From Bacillota bacterium (lineage in GTDB: Bacteria; Bacillota; Clostridia; Oscillospirales; Ruminococcaceae): a DNA stretch of 44,371 bases. This document shows, in pieces, positions 1 to 8,119 of this stretch. Position numbers and translations under genes: made by a program. A model generated the notes under the pieces. It made no database searches. It was not told the DNA's origin and worked only from the letters and a program-made list of their open reading frames with translations. Location of the stretch: positions 1 through 44,371 of the forward strand of contig JAEYXR010000071.1 in the NCBI GenBank assembly GCA_023431215.1, written 5' to 3'. Within the stretch, counting starts at the first letter, position 1. Each line of letters begins with the position of its first letter.

Positions 1-597
1 GGTGCAACTGTGCTTCATCAGGATAGCGTGTTTCCGGGCAGCCTTGCGGGAATCCCCACCAACATTCGAAACACCAACCGGCCGGAGCATGCCGGCACAA
101 TGATTACCGGTACTGCTGTAAACCGTGAGAATTTTTCAATTTTTGCCGGTATTGCAGGAAAAAGAGGGTACAGTATTCTTTTGGTAGAAAAAGAAATAAA
201 ACAACACCCCGGGGGATTTGCCCAGGGTGTTTTGAAGGCGGCCCAACACTGCGGATTGCCCTTTCAGTATCTTTCCTCAAGCACAAACAATGTTTGCCTT
301 ATGGTGGATACCCAAAGCTATAAGCTCCGTGAATTAGAATTAAAAAAAGAAATTCTTAAGATGGAAATACCATTTACCCAAACGGTTCAACAGGGGTTTG
401 CCTGTATTGTTCTTGTGGGGTATGGAATTTTACATAACCGCAAAACCATCAACAGAATTTGTGCTGCACTGCACAAAGAGAGTATTTCCATTGCAATGCT
501 CAGCCAGGGCTGCGGTGAGCTGAGCACCTGGGTAGGTGTTGAGGAAAGACAGATGGAAACAGCCATTTGCAGCCTCTATAAAGAATTTACAGAGTAA
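1..597 (+). CDS. lysC: Aspartate kinase, C-terminal part (5' end outside window)
   Basis: The reading frame is open from the first base, so the gene starts upstream. The first residues (GATVLHQDSVFPG, then IPTNIRNTNRPEHAGT) match the end of the aspartokinase catalytic domain, where the family has GAKVLHPxxVxP and IPIxIRNTxxPxxxGT. The remaining 160 or so residues fit the tandem ACT regulatory region, which senses lysine or threonine. The enzyme phosphorylates aspartate, the first step to lysine, threonine, methionine and diaminopimelate. The last strand-helix unit (ISIAMLSQGCGELSTWVGV) resembles the second ACT unit. The gene converges on the GntR gene with 67 bp between and no strong terminator. 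The call is firm, but the effector type cannot be read from this part. Confidence 0.86.
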   Translation, partial: GATVLHQDSVFPGSLAGIPTNIRNTNRPEHAGTMITGTAVNRENFSIFAGIAGKRGYSILLVEKEIKQHPGGFAQGVLKAAQHCGLPFQYLSSSTNNVCLMVDTQSYKLRELELKKEILKMEIPFTQTVQQGFACIVLVGYGILHNRKTINRICAALHKESISIAMLSQGCGELSTWVGVEERQMETAICSLYKEFTE

Positions 598-664
598 TGT
601 AAAAAGAAGATATCACTACTTTCGGCCTTTTACCGGCAATGATTGTAAGAAACAAACTGCCAAG

Positions 665-1345
665 CTATTTTATTTGGGCAGCAGTATGTTTATTGGTCTC
701 ATTTAAATGCTCAATAATTTTGTCTCTGGCAAGCTGCAAATGTCTGTAATTAATACTTTTTGCCTCTTCAAAATCTCCGCTTAAAATACAATGGATTACT
801 TCCGAATGCTCGTACAGTGATTCTTCAAAACGTTTATTGCTTATCAATGAGTAAATACGAAATTGATGAATCATGGATAAAACACGGGTATACATAGATT
901 CCAGTAGAGCGTTTTCACTTAGCTCCACCAGCAGGCAGTGCAGCTGAGAATCTTCTATGATATATTGCTGCAGGTCACCGCTTCTATGAGACCTTTCCAG
1001 CTTAAACTTGCATTCCAGCAGCTGTTCTTTTCCGGTGGTGGTTAAGCGGCTTTTTAAGCAATCAATAGCGTGATTTTCCAAAAGCACACGGACATCAAAA
1101 ATTTCCTCCATGTCCTTTACGCTAAATTCCTTTACAAAGACACCCTTGTTGGGAATCTCCACAATCAGTCCATCTACGGCGAGCTGGCGCAAAGCTTCTC
1201 TTACAGGGCTGCGACTGACACACAAATTTTTTGTCAGTTCTTTTTCCAACAGCCATTGGCCGGGCGCATAGCTTCCGCTGCAAATATTGTTTTTAAGTAT
1301 GGTGTATACCTGATTACGTATGGTTGAAACCGGTTGTTGCTTCAT
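665..1345 (-). CDS. GntR-family regulator, FCD (FadR-type) subfamily
   Basis: A protein of 226 residues. Residues 1-70 form a winged helix-turn-helix with the GntR signature (LLEKELTKNLCVSRSPVREALRQLAVDGLI). The rest is an all-helical FCD ligand domain, beginning EEIFDVRVLLENHAID. ATG at 1345 is preferred over a TTG six codons upstream because a GGGGTGG ribosome binding site sits just before it. FCD regulators usually bind organic acids such as lactate or sugar acids. The gene lies downstream of gntP on the same strand, separated by 356 bp and a hairpin, so it probably has its own promoter and controls the larA-lyase-gntP operon. Target and ligand are inferred. Confidence 0.85.
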   Translation of the reverse strand: MKQQPVSTIRNQVYTILKNNICSGSYAPGQWLLEKELTKNLCVSRSPVREALRQLAVDGLIVEIPNKGVFVKEFSVKDMEEIFDVRVLLENHAIDCLKSRLTTTGKEQLLECKFKLERSHRSGDLQQYIIEDSQLHCLLVELSENALLESMYTRVLSMIHQFRIYSLISNKRFEESLYEHSEVIHCILSGDFEEAKSINYRHLQLARDKIIEHLNETNKHTAAQIK

Positions 1346-1701
1346 AAAGCCACCACCCCGCAAAATATAATACTTTATGACAGGACAAGATAATATGAAG
1401 ATAGCATTGATAATAGGTGAGGCTACCGTTACTCTTTCTATAGAATGCCTGTAAATGTGTATGCAAAAATCTAATAATTCTTTTGTTTAACTGTCACATG
1501 GATAGTGTAACAAATAGTTTTGTCTTAAAAAATCATTTTTGCTACTACAACTTAATTTTAATTTAACAGAGGGTGGTTTTGAGCACTTGCCGTGGCTGAT
1601 TAGACCCTGTAAGTACAGTGGCATGCCCCCGGACAAGAGCCGGGGGCATGTGCTTTTTACTCAATGGTCAGAAAATGATGAAAATTTATGCAATAGATAT
1701 T
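1346..1701. other. Intergenic region between gntP and gntR
   Basis: There is no convincing gene in these 356 bases. They hold the promoter region of the GntR gene (AT-rich, about 1370-1560) and a GC-rich hairpin at 1622-1650 followed by five T on the plus strand. A weaker pairing of ACAG/GGGT (about 1566-1574) with ACCC/TGT (about 1604-1610) lies before it. A short plus-strand transcript ending at the hairpin is possible, but no clear promoter was found. Confidence 0.5.
1622..1658 (+). terminator. GC-rich hairpin terminator
   Basis: An 11-bp perfect stem (CATGCCCCCGG with CCGGGGGCATG) has a 7-nt loop and is followed by TGC and five T on the plus strand. On the minus strand, where gntP ends at 1702, no T tract follows the stem. 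It may still end gntP transcripts, but its polarity points to a plus-strand transcript. Confidence 0.7.
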
Positions 1702-3159
1702 TTAGTGAATAAATACACTGAGAATACAAAGGATGATAGACCCAAAGGCGGGAACCGCAATGGAGCCCATGGTCCATGTTTTCAGGCTTGTGTTGATGTC
1801 CATGCCGCTGAAGTTTGTAACAACATGGAAGTAGCTGTCGTTGAGGAAGGAAGGACACATGGCCGTCAAGCAAATTGCCAAGCCGGACAAGTAAGGGTTA
1901 ATGCCCAGTGTTGCCATCATAGGGGCAATAATGGCAGAGCCTGTGATCATGGCTGTGGTGCCGGAGCCTTGAGGGAATCTCATAATGGTACCAATAAGCA
2001 GGGGCACAACAATGCCCGGAATTCCCACGGCAACAATACCCTCTGCCATCATGCCGGCGGCACCGGTTGCCTTTACAACAGCACCAAGTGCACCGCCTGC
2101 TGCCGTAATCATCACAATGGGGCCTGCATCCTTAAGTGCTTCGTTCATCATGTCAATAACAGTTTTGTTATCCAGTTTTTTGGCCAAAACAAAAGCGCCA
2201 AGGCAAAGAGAAATAAACAACGCAATAACCGGGTTGCCCAGGAAGGTAACAATTTGTCCAACCAGCAATGTTTTTAAAGCGGTTTGGCTTACCAGTGTAT
2301 TCATTAAAATGAGGATAACGGGAAGAAGCAAAATGGTGAAGGAAATACCTGCCCCCGGCAGCTTTTCGGTACTCAGCAAATCTGCAAAGTCAGCGTTTTC
2401 CAGCTGCTTTCCATCCTTCATTTTAGCGTCTATTCTATCCAAAACCTCAAGCTGTGCAGGGGTATACTTGCTGCGGTCAATTTCGTTTGCAACAACAATA
2501 TTGGGATACTTGCTGCCAAACCAGCGGAAGAGATAAACGGCAAAAATAAACAGAGGGATGGAAATGAGCAGGCCTGCGATAATAAACATGCCAAGGTCTA
2601 TGGCAATACCTTCATTTTGGAATGTGCTGACCACAGCCAGAGGGCCCGGTGTGGGAGGTACCATGAAATGTGTTATGTAAAGGCCCATACCAAGGATACC
2701 GCCCAGACCAACCATGGATTTTTTAGTCAGTCTGGAGAACTCTTTTGCCAAAGAGGCCAAAATGACAAAGCCGGAATCACAAAATACCGGTATAGAGACG
2801 ATAAAGCCTGTCAGACCCAAAACAACGTCTGCGCGTTTTACGCCAACCAACTTAAGAATGCTAAGTGCCATACGCTTGGCAGCGCCGCTTTTTTCAAGAA
2901 AAATACCCATGATACAGCCAAAGCCAATGACAATGCCGATGCTTGCCATGGTACCGCCAAACCCGGAGGTAACGGTACTTACAGCAATTTTAAGAAGGTC
3001 GCCTCCCGCATTGCCGGTACCGGCAAGCAGATAATTACCTGACAATACAGCAATTAAAATTGCAGAAATGATAAGAGATGGAAATGCATGCATTCTGGTG
3101 CATATGATGAGAAGCATCATGACAACAACACCGATAAGCATTGCGATAATTGGATTCAT
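1702..3159 (-). CDS. GntP-family gluconate/hydroxyacid:H+ symporter
   Basis: A 485-residue membrane protein with about 12-14 hydrophobic segments, the usual size of the GntP family (gluconate, idonate, glycerate and related acids, proton-coupled). Family-like stretches are GFGGTMASIGIVIGFGCIMG near residue 65, SIPVFCDSGFVIL near 125, THFMVPPTPGPLAV near 165, and PQGSGTTAMITGSAI near 395. The start at 3159 follows an AGAAGGGGG ribosome binding site. It is the last gene of the larA-SAF-UxaA run, 82 bp after the lyase gene, and is the likely importer of the module's hydroxyacid. The exact substrate cannot be read from sequence. Confidence 0.88.
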   Translation of the reverse strand: MNPIIAMLIGVVVMMLLIICTRMHAFPSLIISAILIAVLSGNYLLAGTGNAGGDLLKIAVSTVTSGFGGTMASIGIVIGFGCIMGIFLEKSGAAKRMALSILKLVGVKRADVVLGLTGFIVSIPVFCDSGFVILASLAKEFSRLTKKSMVGLGGILGMGLYITHFMVPPTPGPLAVVSTFQNEGIAIDLGMFIIAGLLISIPLFIFAVYLFRWFGSKYPNIVVANEIDRSKYTPAQLEVLDRIDAKMKDGKQLENADFADLLSTEKLPGAGISFTILLLPVILILMNTLVSQTALKTLLVGQIVTFLGNPVIALFISLCLGAFVLAKKLDNKTVIDMMNEALKDAGPIVMITAAGGALGAVVKATGAAGMMAEGIVAVGIPGIVVPLLIGTIMRFPQGSGTTAMITGSAIIAPMMATLGINPYLSGLAICLTAMCPSFLNDSYFHVVTNFSGMDINTSLKTWTMGSIAVPAFGSIILCILSVFIH

Positions 3160-3241
3160 ACTAAATAATCCCCCTTCTCTAATAAAGCCTGGTAAATAAG
3201 ATGAAAAGCCTTAAAAAAATAGAACAAGCTGTGCAAGTTTT

Positions 3242-4405
3242 TTAAATTACCGGACCAAGACAATGAATATCAATGGCACTAAAATATTGAATTGCTTCAT
3301 TTTTGGTCATTTCTCCGCTAAGAACACGCAACATCATTTGAAATGCCTGTTCACCCACCTCCTCTATGCTCTTTTCGCCGGTAATAATTTTGCCTGCATT
3401 AAGATCCATGTCGTTTTCCATGTGTTGGTAGGTATTAGGGTTGCCGCAAATTTTGAGTACAGGCATGCTGGGGAATCCCTGCGGAGCCCCTCGGCCTGTA
3501 GAAAACATCATAAACTGGGCACCTGTTGCAGCCATTCCGGTTAAAATTTCCGGCTCTCTTCCGGGGGTGTCTTTAATCCAAAGACCTTTTTGGTATGTAA
3601 TATGCTGAGGGTAGTCCAACACTCCCTCAATGGGTTTTGTGCCGCTTTTGACAATGGCTCCCAGACTCTTTTCTTCTATGCTGGACAGCCCCCCCTCTAT
3701 GTTTCCGGGAGTAGGCTGGCCCTTGCGCATGTCACAACCAATGCTTTTTGCCCGGGCTTCCATGGCGTTTACAATCTCATAAATTTTATCTGCAACCTGG
3801 TTGTCCTTGGCTCGCCGTGCCAGCAAATGCTCACCTCCAATAAACTCTGTGGTTTCGCCAAACACAACGGTGGCGCCCAAGTCCACAAGTTTGTCTGCCA
3901 CATAGCCAATGATGCAGTTGGAGGCCATTCCGCTGGTTGTATCCGACGCACCGCATTTTATAGCCATCATGATGTTGGAAGCATCCACAGGTTCACGCTG
4001 CATACCCGACACCTCAATTACCAGTCTGCGGGCAATATCGGTGCCTGCCTGAATTGCTTTTGTAACACCGCCTAGCTCCTGTATCTGTATCATTTCGGTA
4101 TGCTTGCCGGATGCACAAAGCTCCCGATACATTCGCTGATGGTCGGTGCCTTCGCAGCCAAGGCTCACTATTAAAACAGCGGCGACATTGGGGCTTTGAC
4201 CAAGGCTGATAAGGGTATCGGTAACACGTTCCAAATCAGGAGGCATTTGGCAGCAGCCCTGATGATGCAGGTAGGAAACGGTACCCTGTACCTGGTGGCA
4301 AATTGCCTGTGCAACATCATTTGCGCAGGTAACACTGGGGATTACTGCAACAAAATTTCTTGCGCCAACCTTGCCGTCGGGGCGCTTGTAGCCCATAAAC
4401 TCCAT
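3242..4405 (-). CDS. UxaA-family lyase/dehydratase, large subunit (altronate dehydratase / SuyB-like)
   Basis: A protein of 387 residues matching the C-terminal domain of UxaA-type dehydratases and the beta subunit of (2R)-sulfolactate sulfo-lyase. It opens with MGYKRPDGKVGARNFVAVIPSV, and has HHQGCCQ, SLGCEG, KCGASDTTSG and FSTGRGAPQGFPSMPVLKICGN, including the conserved cysteines thought to hold metal. Enzymes of this family eliminate water, or sulfite in SuyAB, from a 2-hydroxyacid. ATG at 4405 follows GGGAGGGG; the stop of the SAF-domain subunit is 13 bp upstream, so the two are translationally linked. Dehydratase and sulfo-lyase activity cannot be told apart by eye. Confidence 0.8.
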   Translation of the reverse strand: MEFMGYKRPDGKVGARNFVAVIPSVTCANDVAQAICHQVQGTVSYLHHQGCCQMPPDLERVTDTLISLGQSPNVAAVLIVSLGCEGTDHQRMYRELCASGKHTEMIQIQELGGVTKAIQAGTDIARRLVIEVSGMQREPVDASNIMMAIKCGASDTTSGMASNCIIGYVADKLVDLGATVVFGETTEFIGGEHLLARRAKDNQVADKIYEIVNAMEARAKSIGCDMRKGQPTPGNIEGGLSSIEEKSLGAIVKSGTKPIEGVLDYPQHITYQKGLWIKDTPGREPEILTGMAATGAQFMMFSTGRGAPQGFPSMPVLKICGNPNTYQHMENDMDLNAGKIITGEKSIEEVGEQAFQMMLRVLSGEMTKNEAIQYFSAIDIHCLGPVI

Positions 4406-4418
4406 CCGTACCCCTCCC

Positions 4419-4715
4419 TTACAGGTCACCGCGGCCGCGCATGCTGTCTAAATTGTGTATGTGAACATAATCACCTTTAAAAATATCTTTGGTGGCCACT
4501 CCAATTTCCTCACCGTACTTGATAATTTCTTCACCGCTGGCAATGTTGCAAACGGCTATCTTATGACCGTAGGGGATACTGCCGCTTACCTGTACGGTTT
4601 CGGAATTGCCGCTTTTATCTCGGATTTCAACCTCTGTGCCTTCTGAAATATCATTTGCAAAAATGGTTGCAACATTGTCGCGGTCATGCACTTTTAGTGC
4701 TAACTTCAGCTCCAT
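4419..4715 (-). CDS. UxaA/SuyA-like small subunit (SAF domain)
   Basis: A 98-residue SAF-domain protein, as found at the N-terminus of altronate/galactarate dehydratases or as separate SuyA subunits. The visible pattern is HDRDNVATIFANDISEGTEV, then PYGHKIAVCNIASGE, KYGEEIGVAT and YVHIHNL, with the HxH close to the end, and a closing SMRGRGDL that is common in UxaA N-domains. ATG at 4715 is chosen because AAAGGAG lies 11 bp before it; GTG at 4727 and ATG at 4724 lie too close to that site. It partners the large subunit directly downstream. Confidence 0.8.
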   Translation of the reverse strand: MELKLALKVHDRDNVATIFANDISEGTEVEIRDKSGNSETVQVSGSIPYGHKIAVCNIASGEEIIKYGEEIGVATKDIFKGDYVHIHNLDSMRGRGDL

Positions 4716-4750
4716 AATTTCCATCACTCCTTTGGATGCATTGCAAAAAT

Positions 4751-6043
4751 TTATTGTAGGTCATCCTGACCCTTCACCACCATTACGCTTACTCCATCGG
4801 GAATGACCACTACACTGGCAGAGGTGCCTTTTATTCGGTATGCAATTTCCAGAGCTTCATCAGGTGATGATGCGGGTATCATATTTGCTTTGCGCACTTG
4901 GTCGTAATCCAAATAGGTTGTAACCAAAATTACCACATGTTTTTTTAAAATACGGGAATAGATTTGAGGACACCATTGCTCCGGAATGGTTTCTTTGGGA
5001 GGGATTTTTGATAGATACCGGTCGATTTCTTCGGCGGTGCCCATAGTAATCAGCTGCTCAAAATAGGTACCCCCCATGCCGTCTACACAGCCGCAGCACA
5101 TGATGATAACACCGTCCTCACCGGCACAGGCTTCGGCAGTGGCAACAGCTTTTGGACTTTGATACAGATTTTGGTCCAGAGGATAACCACCGTTGCTGGT
5201 TACTACGATATCACCTGTTACAGCGGGGTGCTCTGACCACTTTCTGATAAAGCCGACACCTGCTGCATGTGCCTTCTCCAGATCGCCGGCCCATGCGGCA
5301 ATAACCTGTTTCTCGCTGTTAAGGGCCACATTTAAAATAAACTGTACATTTACAAGTCTTGCTGCATAAACCATGTCAATGTGGATTGGGTTATTTTCTA
5401 AAATTCCTGTGTTGGCAAAGGGGCTGGCAATTGCCTGATAACTATGATTTTCGTTTACTGTTTCTTCTGAGCAGATGCCCGGTAAAATACTTTTGCGTCC
5501 GCCGGAAAAACCAGCAAAAAAGTGCGGTTCTATAAAGCCTTCGGTCACCAAAAGGTCACAGTCTACTGCAAGCTTGTTTACGCAAAAATTGGCACCCGAT
5601 GGTAGAACCCCCATGTTTACAAACTGGGTTGAGTCAAAAGCATTGTTTACCTCAATTTTCTCGCAATCTACTATGCTGTCGCCAAACATGCGGCGCTGCT
5701 CCTGCGGGGTGGTTGCCCTGTGCAGCCCTGTTGCAATTAATATGGTGATATCTGCCAGAGGGTTGCCTGCTCTAATTTCTTTTAGTAGTATCGGCAGTGT
5801 AATTTTACTGGGCACAGCGCGGGTATGGTCACTGGTCACAACAACAACCTTCTGTTTGCCTTTTGCCAGTAGCCGCAGGCTCTTTGTACCAATAGGATTT
5901 TTCAATGCATTCTGCACAATTTCTTCCTGACTCAGCGGGGTTTTATAGTTGTGCATTTGAGAAGTTATCATTGCTTTTAAGTTGCGTGGGTCTACGTGAA
6001 GGTCCACTGTGCCGGTGTTATACGGAATTTTAATGGTTTTCAT
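4751..6043 (-). CDS. larA: LarA-family nickel-dependent 2-hydroxyacid racemase/epimerase
   Basis: A protein of 430 residues. Counted from ATG at 6043, the key residues fall at the same numbers as in Lactiplantibacillus plantarum LarA: D72 and R75 in DHTR, H108 in GLHR, H174 in EPHFFAG, K184 in GGRKS (which carries the nickel-pincer cofactor), H200 in NENH, Y294, Q295 and K298 in YQSPK, with W at 357. This supports both the start and an intact active site. The ribosome binding site is weak (GAATGGATG). The family swaps the stereochemistry of 2-hydroxyacids such as lactate, malate or D-gluconate. The cofactor genes larB, larC and larE are not in the window. It is the first gene of the lyase-permease operon and probably converts the imported isomer to the one the lyase accepts. 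Confidence 0.85.
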   Translation of the reverse strand: MKTIKIPYNTGTVDLHVDPRNLKAMITSQMHNYKTPLSQEEIVQNALKNPIGTKSLRLLAKGKQKVVVVTSDHTRAVPSKITLPILLKEIRAGNPLADITILIATGLHRATTPQEQRRMFGDSIVDCEKIEVNNAFDSTQFVNMGVLPSGANFCVNKLAVDCDLLVTEGFIEPHFFAGFSGGRKSILPGICSEETVNENHSYQAIASPFANTGILENNPIHIDMVYAARLVNVQFILNVALNSEKQVIAAWAGDLEKAHAAGVGFIRKWSEHPAVTGDIVVTSNGGYPLDQNLYQSPKAVATAEACAGEDGVIIMCCGCVDGMGGTYFEQLITMGTAEEIDRYLSKIPPKETIPEQWCPQIYSRILKKHVVILVTTYLDYDQVRKANMIPASSPDEALEIAYRIKGTSASVVVIPDGVSVMVVKGQDDLQ

Positions 6044-6210
6044 AGCAATCATCCATTCTGCTGTTTGCATCAGCACAAATTTTTGTAATGGTGCAGCACC
6101 TTACTTCGCAAAGCAGAGATATAGTAAGATGCTTTTGGCGTTGGCTATCATATTGCTTTCAGCCTCAACTGCTTTTGAAGTTCGTCATAAAGCATAAAGT
6201 ATGAAGTAGA

Positions 6211-6220
6211 TTGTATACAT
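6211..6220. promoter_or_regulatory. Candidate GntR/FCD operator upstream of larA
   Basis: TTGTATACAT contains the palindrome TGTATACA, the kind of short site bound by FadR-type GntR regulators. It lies about 170 bp before the larA start, and the minus-strand TATGCT 15 bp beyond could be a -10. Assignment to the GntR gene at 665-1345 is inferred. Confidence 0.35.
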
Positions 6221-6316
6221 AGTGCTGTAATAACAAAAAAAGATAACCGCATTTTGCTGTTTTGTTACCATTTTTGTAGAAATATGTACTGGGGTTGGGT
6301 GTTTTAAAGTTTGTCT

Positions 6317-6333
6317 ATTAACAAATTGTTAAT
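6317..6333. promoter_or_regulatory. Perfect 8-1-8 palindrome
   Basis: ATTAACAA-A-TTGTTAAT is a perfect 17-bp palindrome in the larA upstream region. It has the size of a dimeric repressor or activator site; no regulator is assigned. Confidence 0.4.
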
Positions 6334-6423
6334 CTGCTATTTTATATTCTTTTTAGCAGCAGATTATTCTTGATTACAGATAATTGCTGCAAGAATGAGA
6401 AATAATTAGTTTCAGACAAACAG

Positions 6424-6470
6424 AAAAGCCAGAAGGGAGCGGTTTTACAACCGCTCCCTTCTGGCTTTTT
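6424..6470 (-). terminator. Bidirectional-looking terminator after trxA
   Basis: A perfect 21-bp stem with a TTAC loop has runs of A and T at its ends, so it would work on both strands. It lies about 100 bp past the trxA stop (minus strand) and insulates the sulfur operon from the larA promoter region. Confidence 0.9.
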
Positions 6471-6571
6471 ATCTGATTAGGGTACTGCATTTATGTCAAA
6501 TTTATCATTCATCTAGAAGAAAGGCCAACAAAGCTTTTCCCCGGTTTTTATCATAGCCTACTCATAGAGGC

Positions 6572-6883
6572 TTAAATATGAACCATTTTTAATATTTGAT
6601 CCTTGGGCCTTGCGCCTACGGCAGAATTTACAACCTTTCCGTCCTTTATTACTGCTAGGGTGGGAATGCTCATTACTCCAAAGGATTGGGCCAGCTCTGG
6701 CTGCTCATCTATGTTAATTTTACCCACTTTAAAGCCCTTTGCCTCTTGTGCAATTTCATCCACAATGGGAGAAACCATTCTACAGGGACCACACCAGGGT
6801 GCCCAAAAATCCAGGAGAACCGGTTCTGTTGCCTGTGCAACCTCAGCCTTAAAATTTTCTTTTGTGATAACAATTGCAGACAT
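6572..6883 (-). CDS. trxA: Thioredoxin
   Basis: A 103-residue protein of standard thioredoxin length with the active site WCGPC (C31 and C34), the preceding LLDFWAPW, and the cis-proline segment MSIPTLAVI. It reduces disulfides, or persulfides, in the cytosol. AGAAGGAG lies 9 bp before the ATG at 6883. The gene is 21 bp downstream of the second YeeE half-transporter and ends at the 6424 terminator, so it belongs to the sulfur-uptake operon. In this setting it may release sulfide from imported thiosulfate or polysulfide, or recharge the transporter's cysteines; that role is inferred. Confidence 0.95.
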   Translation of the reverse strand: MSAIVITKENFKAEVAQATEPVLLDFWAPWCGPCRMVSPIVDEIAQEAKGFKVGKINIDEQPELAQSFGVMSIPTLAVIKDGKVVNSAVGARPKDQILKMVHI

Positions 6884-6904
6884 TTTTATTACTCCTTCTA
6901 TTTT

Positions 6905-7468
6905 TTACTTTTGTTTTCTAAATTGATGGGGCAATACCCAGGCAATGCCCATAAATGCCAGCCCGGTAATCAGCAGTCCCCAAAAACCAATATTCATCAA
7001 AGCGGGGTATTTTTCAGAGATGTTGAACAGGGTAAGCTTACCCCAGTCCATTGTGCTAAAAAGCCCTGCCGATTTCCAAAAACCATAGGTCATGCTAAAA
7101 GCAAAGGCACCAACTAAACCGCCAATTACAGTAATCACAGCCTTTTTCCATCCGCCTCCGGAGGATGCCGCCACACAGGTGCCGGGGCAGGAGCCAATCC
7201 AGCCAAAGCCAAAGCCAAAAATCAATCCTCCTACCAAAACACCAAGGTTTGTGGCCTTTACGCTAAGGTGAGAAATATCAAAAATACCTATGGCGTTTGC
7301 AGCAAACAGCAAAACGCTGGAAAGACCAATGGCAAAAAGTATCATCTTCATCAGGGTTAAATCTTCTAATTTTAACATAGAAATAAGCTTTTTAGGAAAC
7401 GATGCTCCCACAAAATACAGGGCAAATCCAAACAAACCGCCCAGCAGAATAGCAAGTATAATATTCAT
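6905..7468 (-). CDS. YeeE/YedE-family sulfur transporter, half-size subunit B
   Basis: A 187-residue membrane protein with about five hydrophobic segments. The family signature GFGFGWIGSCPGTCVAASSGG (from about residue 84) carries two cysteines in the CPGTC motif. Full-length TsuA/YeeE thiosulfate importers are about 350 residues with two such repeats; here the two halves are separate genes. The start at 7468 follows GGGAGGACTGGACA. It sits 15 bp after the other half-gene and 21 bp before trxA. A single-repeat permease for thiosulfate or another sulfur compound is the best call. No TusA-like partner gene is present. Confidence 0.82.
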   Translation of the reverse strand: MNIILAILLGGLFGFALYFVGASFPKKLISMLKLEDLTLMKMILFAIGLSSVLLFAANAIGIFDISHLSVKATNLGVLVGGLIFGFGFGWIGSCPGTCVAASSGGGWKKAVITVIGGLVGAFAFSMTYGFWKSAGLFSTMDWGKLTLFNISEKYPALMNIGFWGLLITGLAFMGIAWVLPHQFRKQK

Positions 7469-7483
7469 TGTCCAGTCCTCCCT

Positions 7484-8053
7484 TTAAACACGATTTTTAT
7501 GCACTAAAATTGCAGTGGGGATGGCTACAGCAAATACCGCTGCTGCAAAAAGATATCCGCTGACACTGCCCTGCATCATACCACTCATCATATGACCACT
7601 GGTGCATCCATCGGCCATTCTTGCGCCATAAAGAAGTAAAAATCCGCCTAAGAATGGGGGCAGAGCTTCCTTCCAAAAGCTTTTACGCTCTGCGGGTAGC
7701 CGTGGGGTTTCTATGTGAAAATCATCCTGCACTCCGTTTTTCTTTTTACGCAGCAGATGTGCGGCAAAAGCGCCCAGAGGGATGGCAAGAACAAATACGA
7801 AATCGTAGTTAATAGGGTTTTTGATAGACTGTGCCAGCTTGCCTTCACTTTTGTCGTAATAGGCATTGGTACTCTGATAGCCTGTGCTGCGCTGAGAATC
7901 CCCTGTAATTACGGTGGGGTCAACAGCACTGTGTATCATTCCGGAAAAAACAGAAAACTGGGTGGACACACCTACGGGTTTTACAATCCACACTGCCAGA
8001 AAGAAAACGGCACCCAAAAGAGCTGCTGCCGTAAGCCATTTTTTGTTGTTCAT
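7484..8053 (-). CDS. YeeE/YedE-family sulfur transporter, half-size subunit A
   Basis: A 189-residue membrane protein. ATG at 8053 follows AAAAGAGGA; upstream in-frame codons lie in the promoter region and are not used. It has an N-terminal helix (LTAAALLGAVFFLAVWIV), an outside segment of about 60 residues rich in polar residues, a second helix, and a C-terminal pair around GARMADGCTSGHMMSGMMQGS, the conserved Cys-Thr-Ser-Gly-His motif of the first YeeE repeat. Together with the next gene it makes one full transporter equivalent. It is divergent from the Fur-type regulator, whose upstream operator lies about 120 bp from this start. Confidence 0.8.
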   Translation of the reverse strand: MNNKKWLTAAALLGAVFFLAVWIVKPVGVSTQFSVFSGMIHSAVDPTVITGDSQRSTGYQSTNAYYDKSEGKLAQSIKNPINYDFVFVLAIPLGAFAAHLLRKKKNGVQDDFHIETPRLPAERKSFWKEALPPFLGGFLLLYGARMADGCTSGHMMSGMMQGSVSGYLFAAAVFAVAIPTAILVHKNRV

Positions 8054-8119
8054 GAAGGTTTCCTCTTTTCTTTTAAATTTGGTTACAGCTATAGTATAAC
8101 TAACAGCAGAAGATAAAAC

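Larger units (their letters stand above)
6044..6571. other. Intergenic control region upstream of larA, plus trxA terminator
   Basis: There is no gene in 528 bases. It contains, from left to right, a TGTATACA palindrome (6211-6220), a perfect 8-1-8 palindrome (6317-6333), an imperfect inverted repeat (GCAGCA..TTAT with ATAA..TGCTGC, about 6354-6393), and the long terminator of the sulfur operon (6424-6470). The stretch between 6050 and 6430 must hold the larA promoter, reading left. No consensus -35/-10 pair stands out. Confidence 0.55.

Noticed and set aside
1618..2277. 219-codon plus-strand frame inside gntP
   Set aside because: It overlaps a clear permease gene and its translation is a Cys/His/Asn-rich shadow without a family pattern.
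4419..6043. Firm call of the lyase as sulfolactate sulfo-lyase (SuyAB)
   Set aside because: The two-subunit form fits SuyAB, but altronate and related dehydratases share all the motifs that I can see. Kept as one option only.
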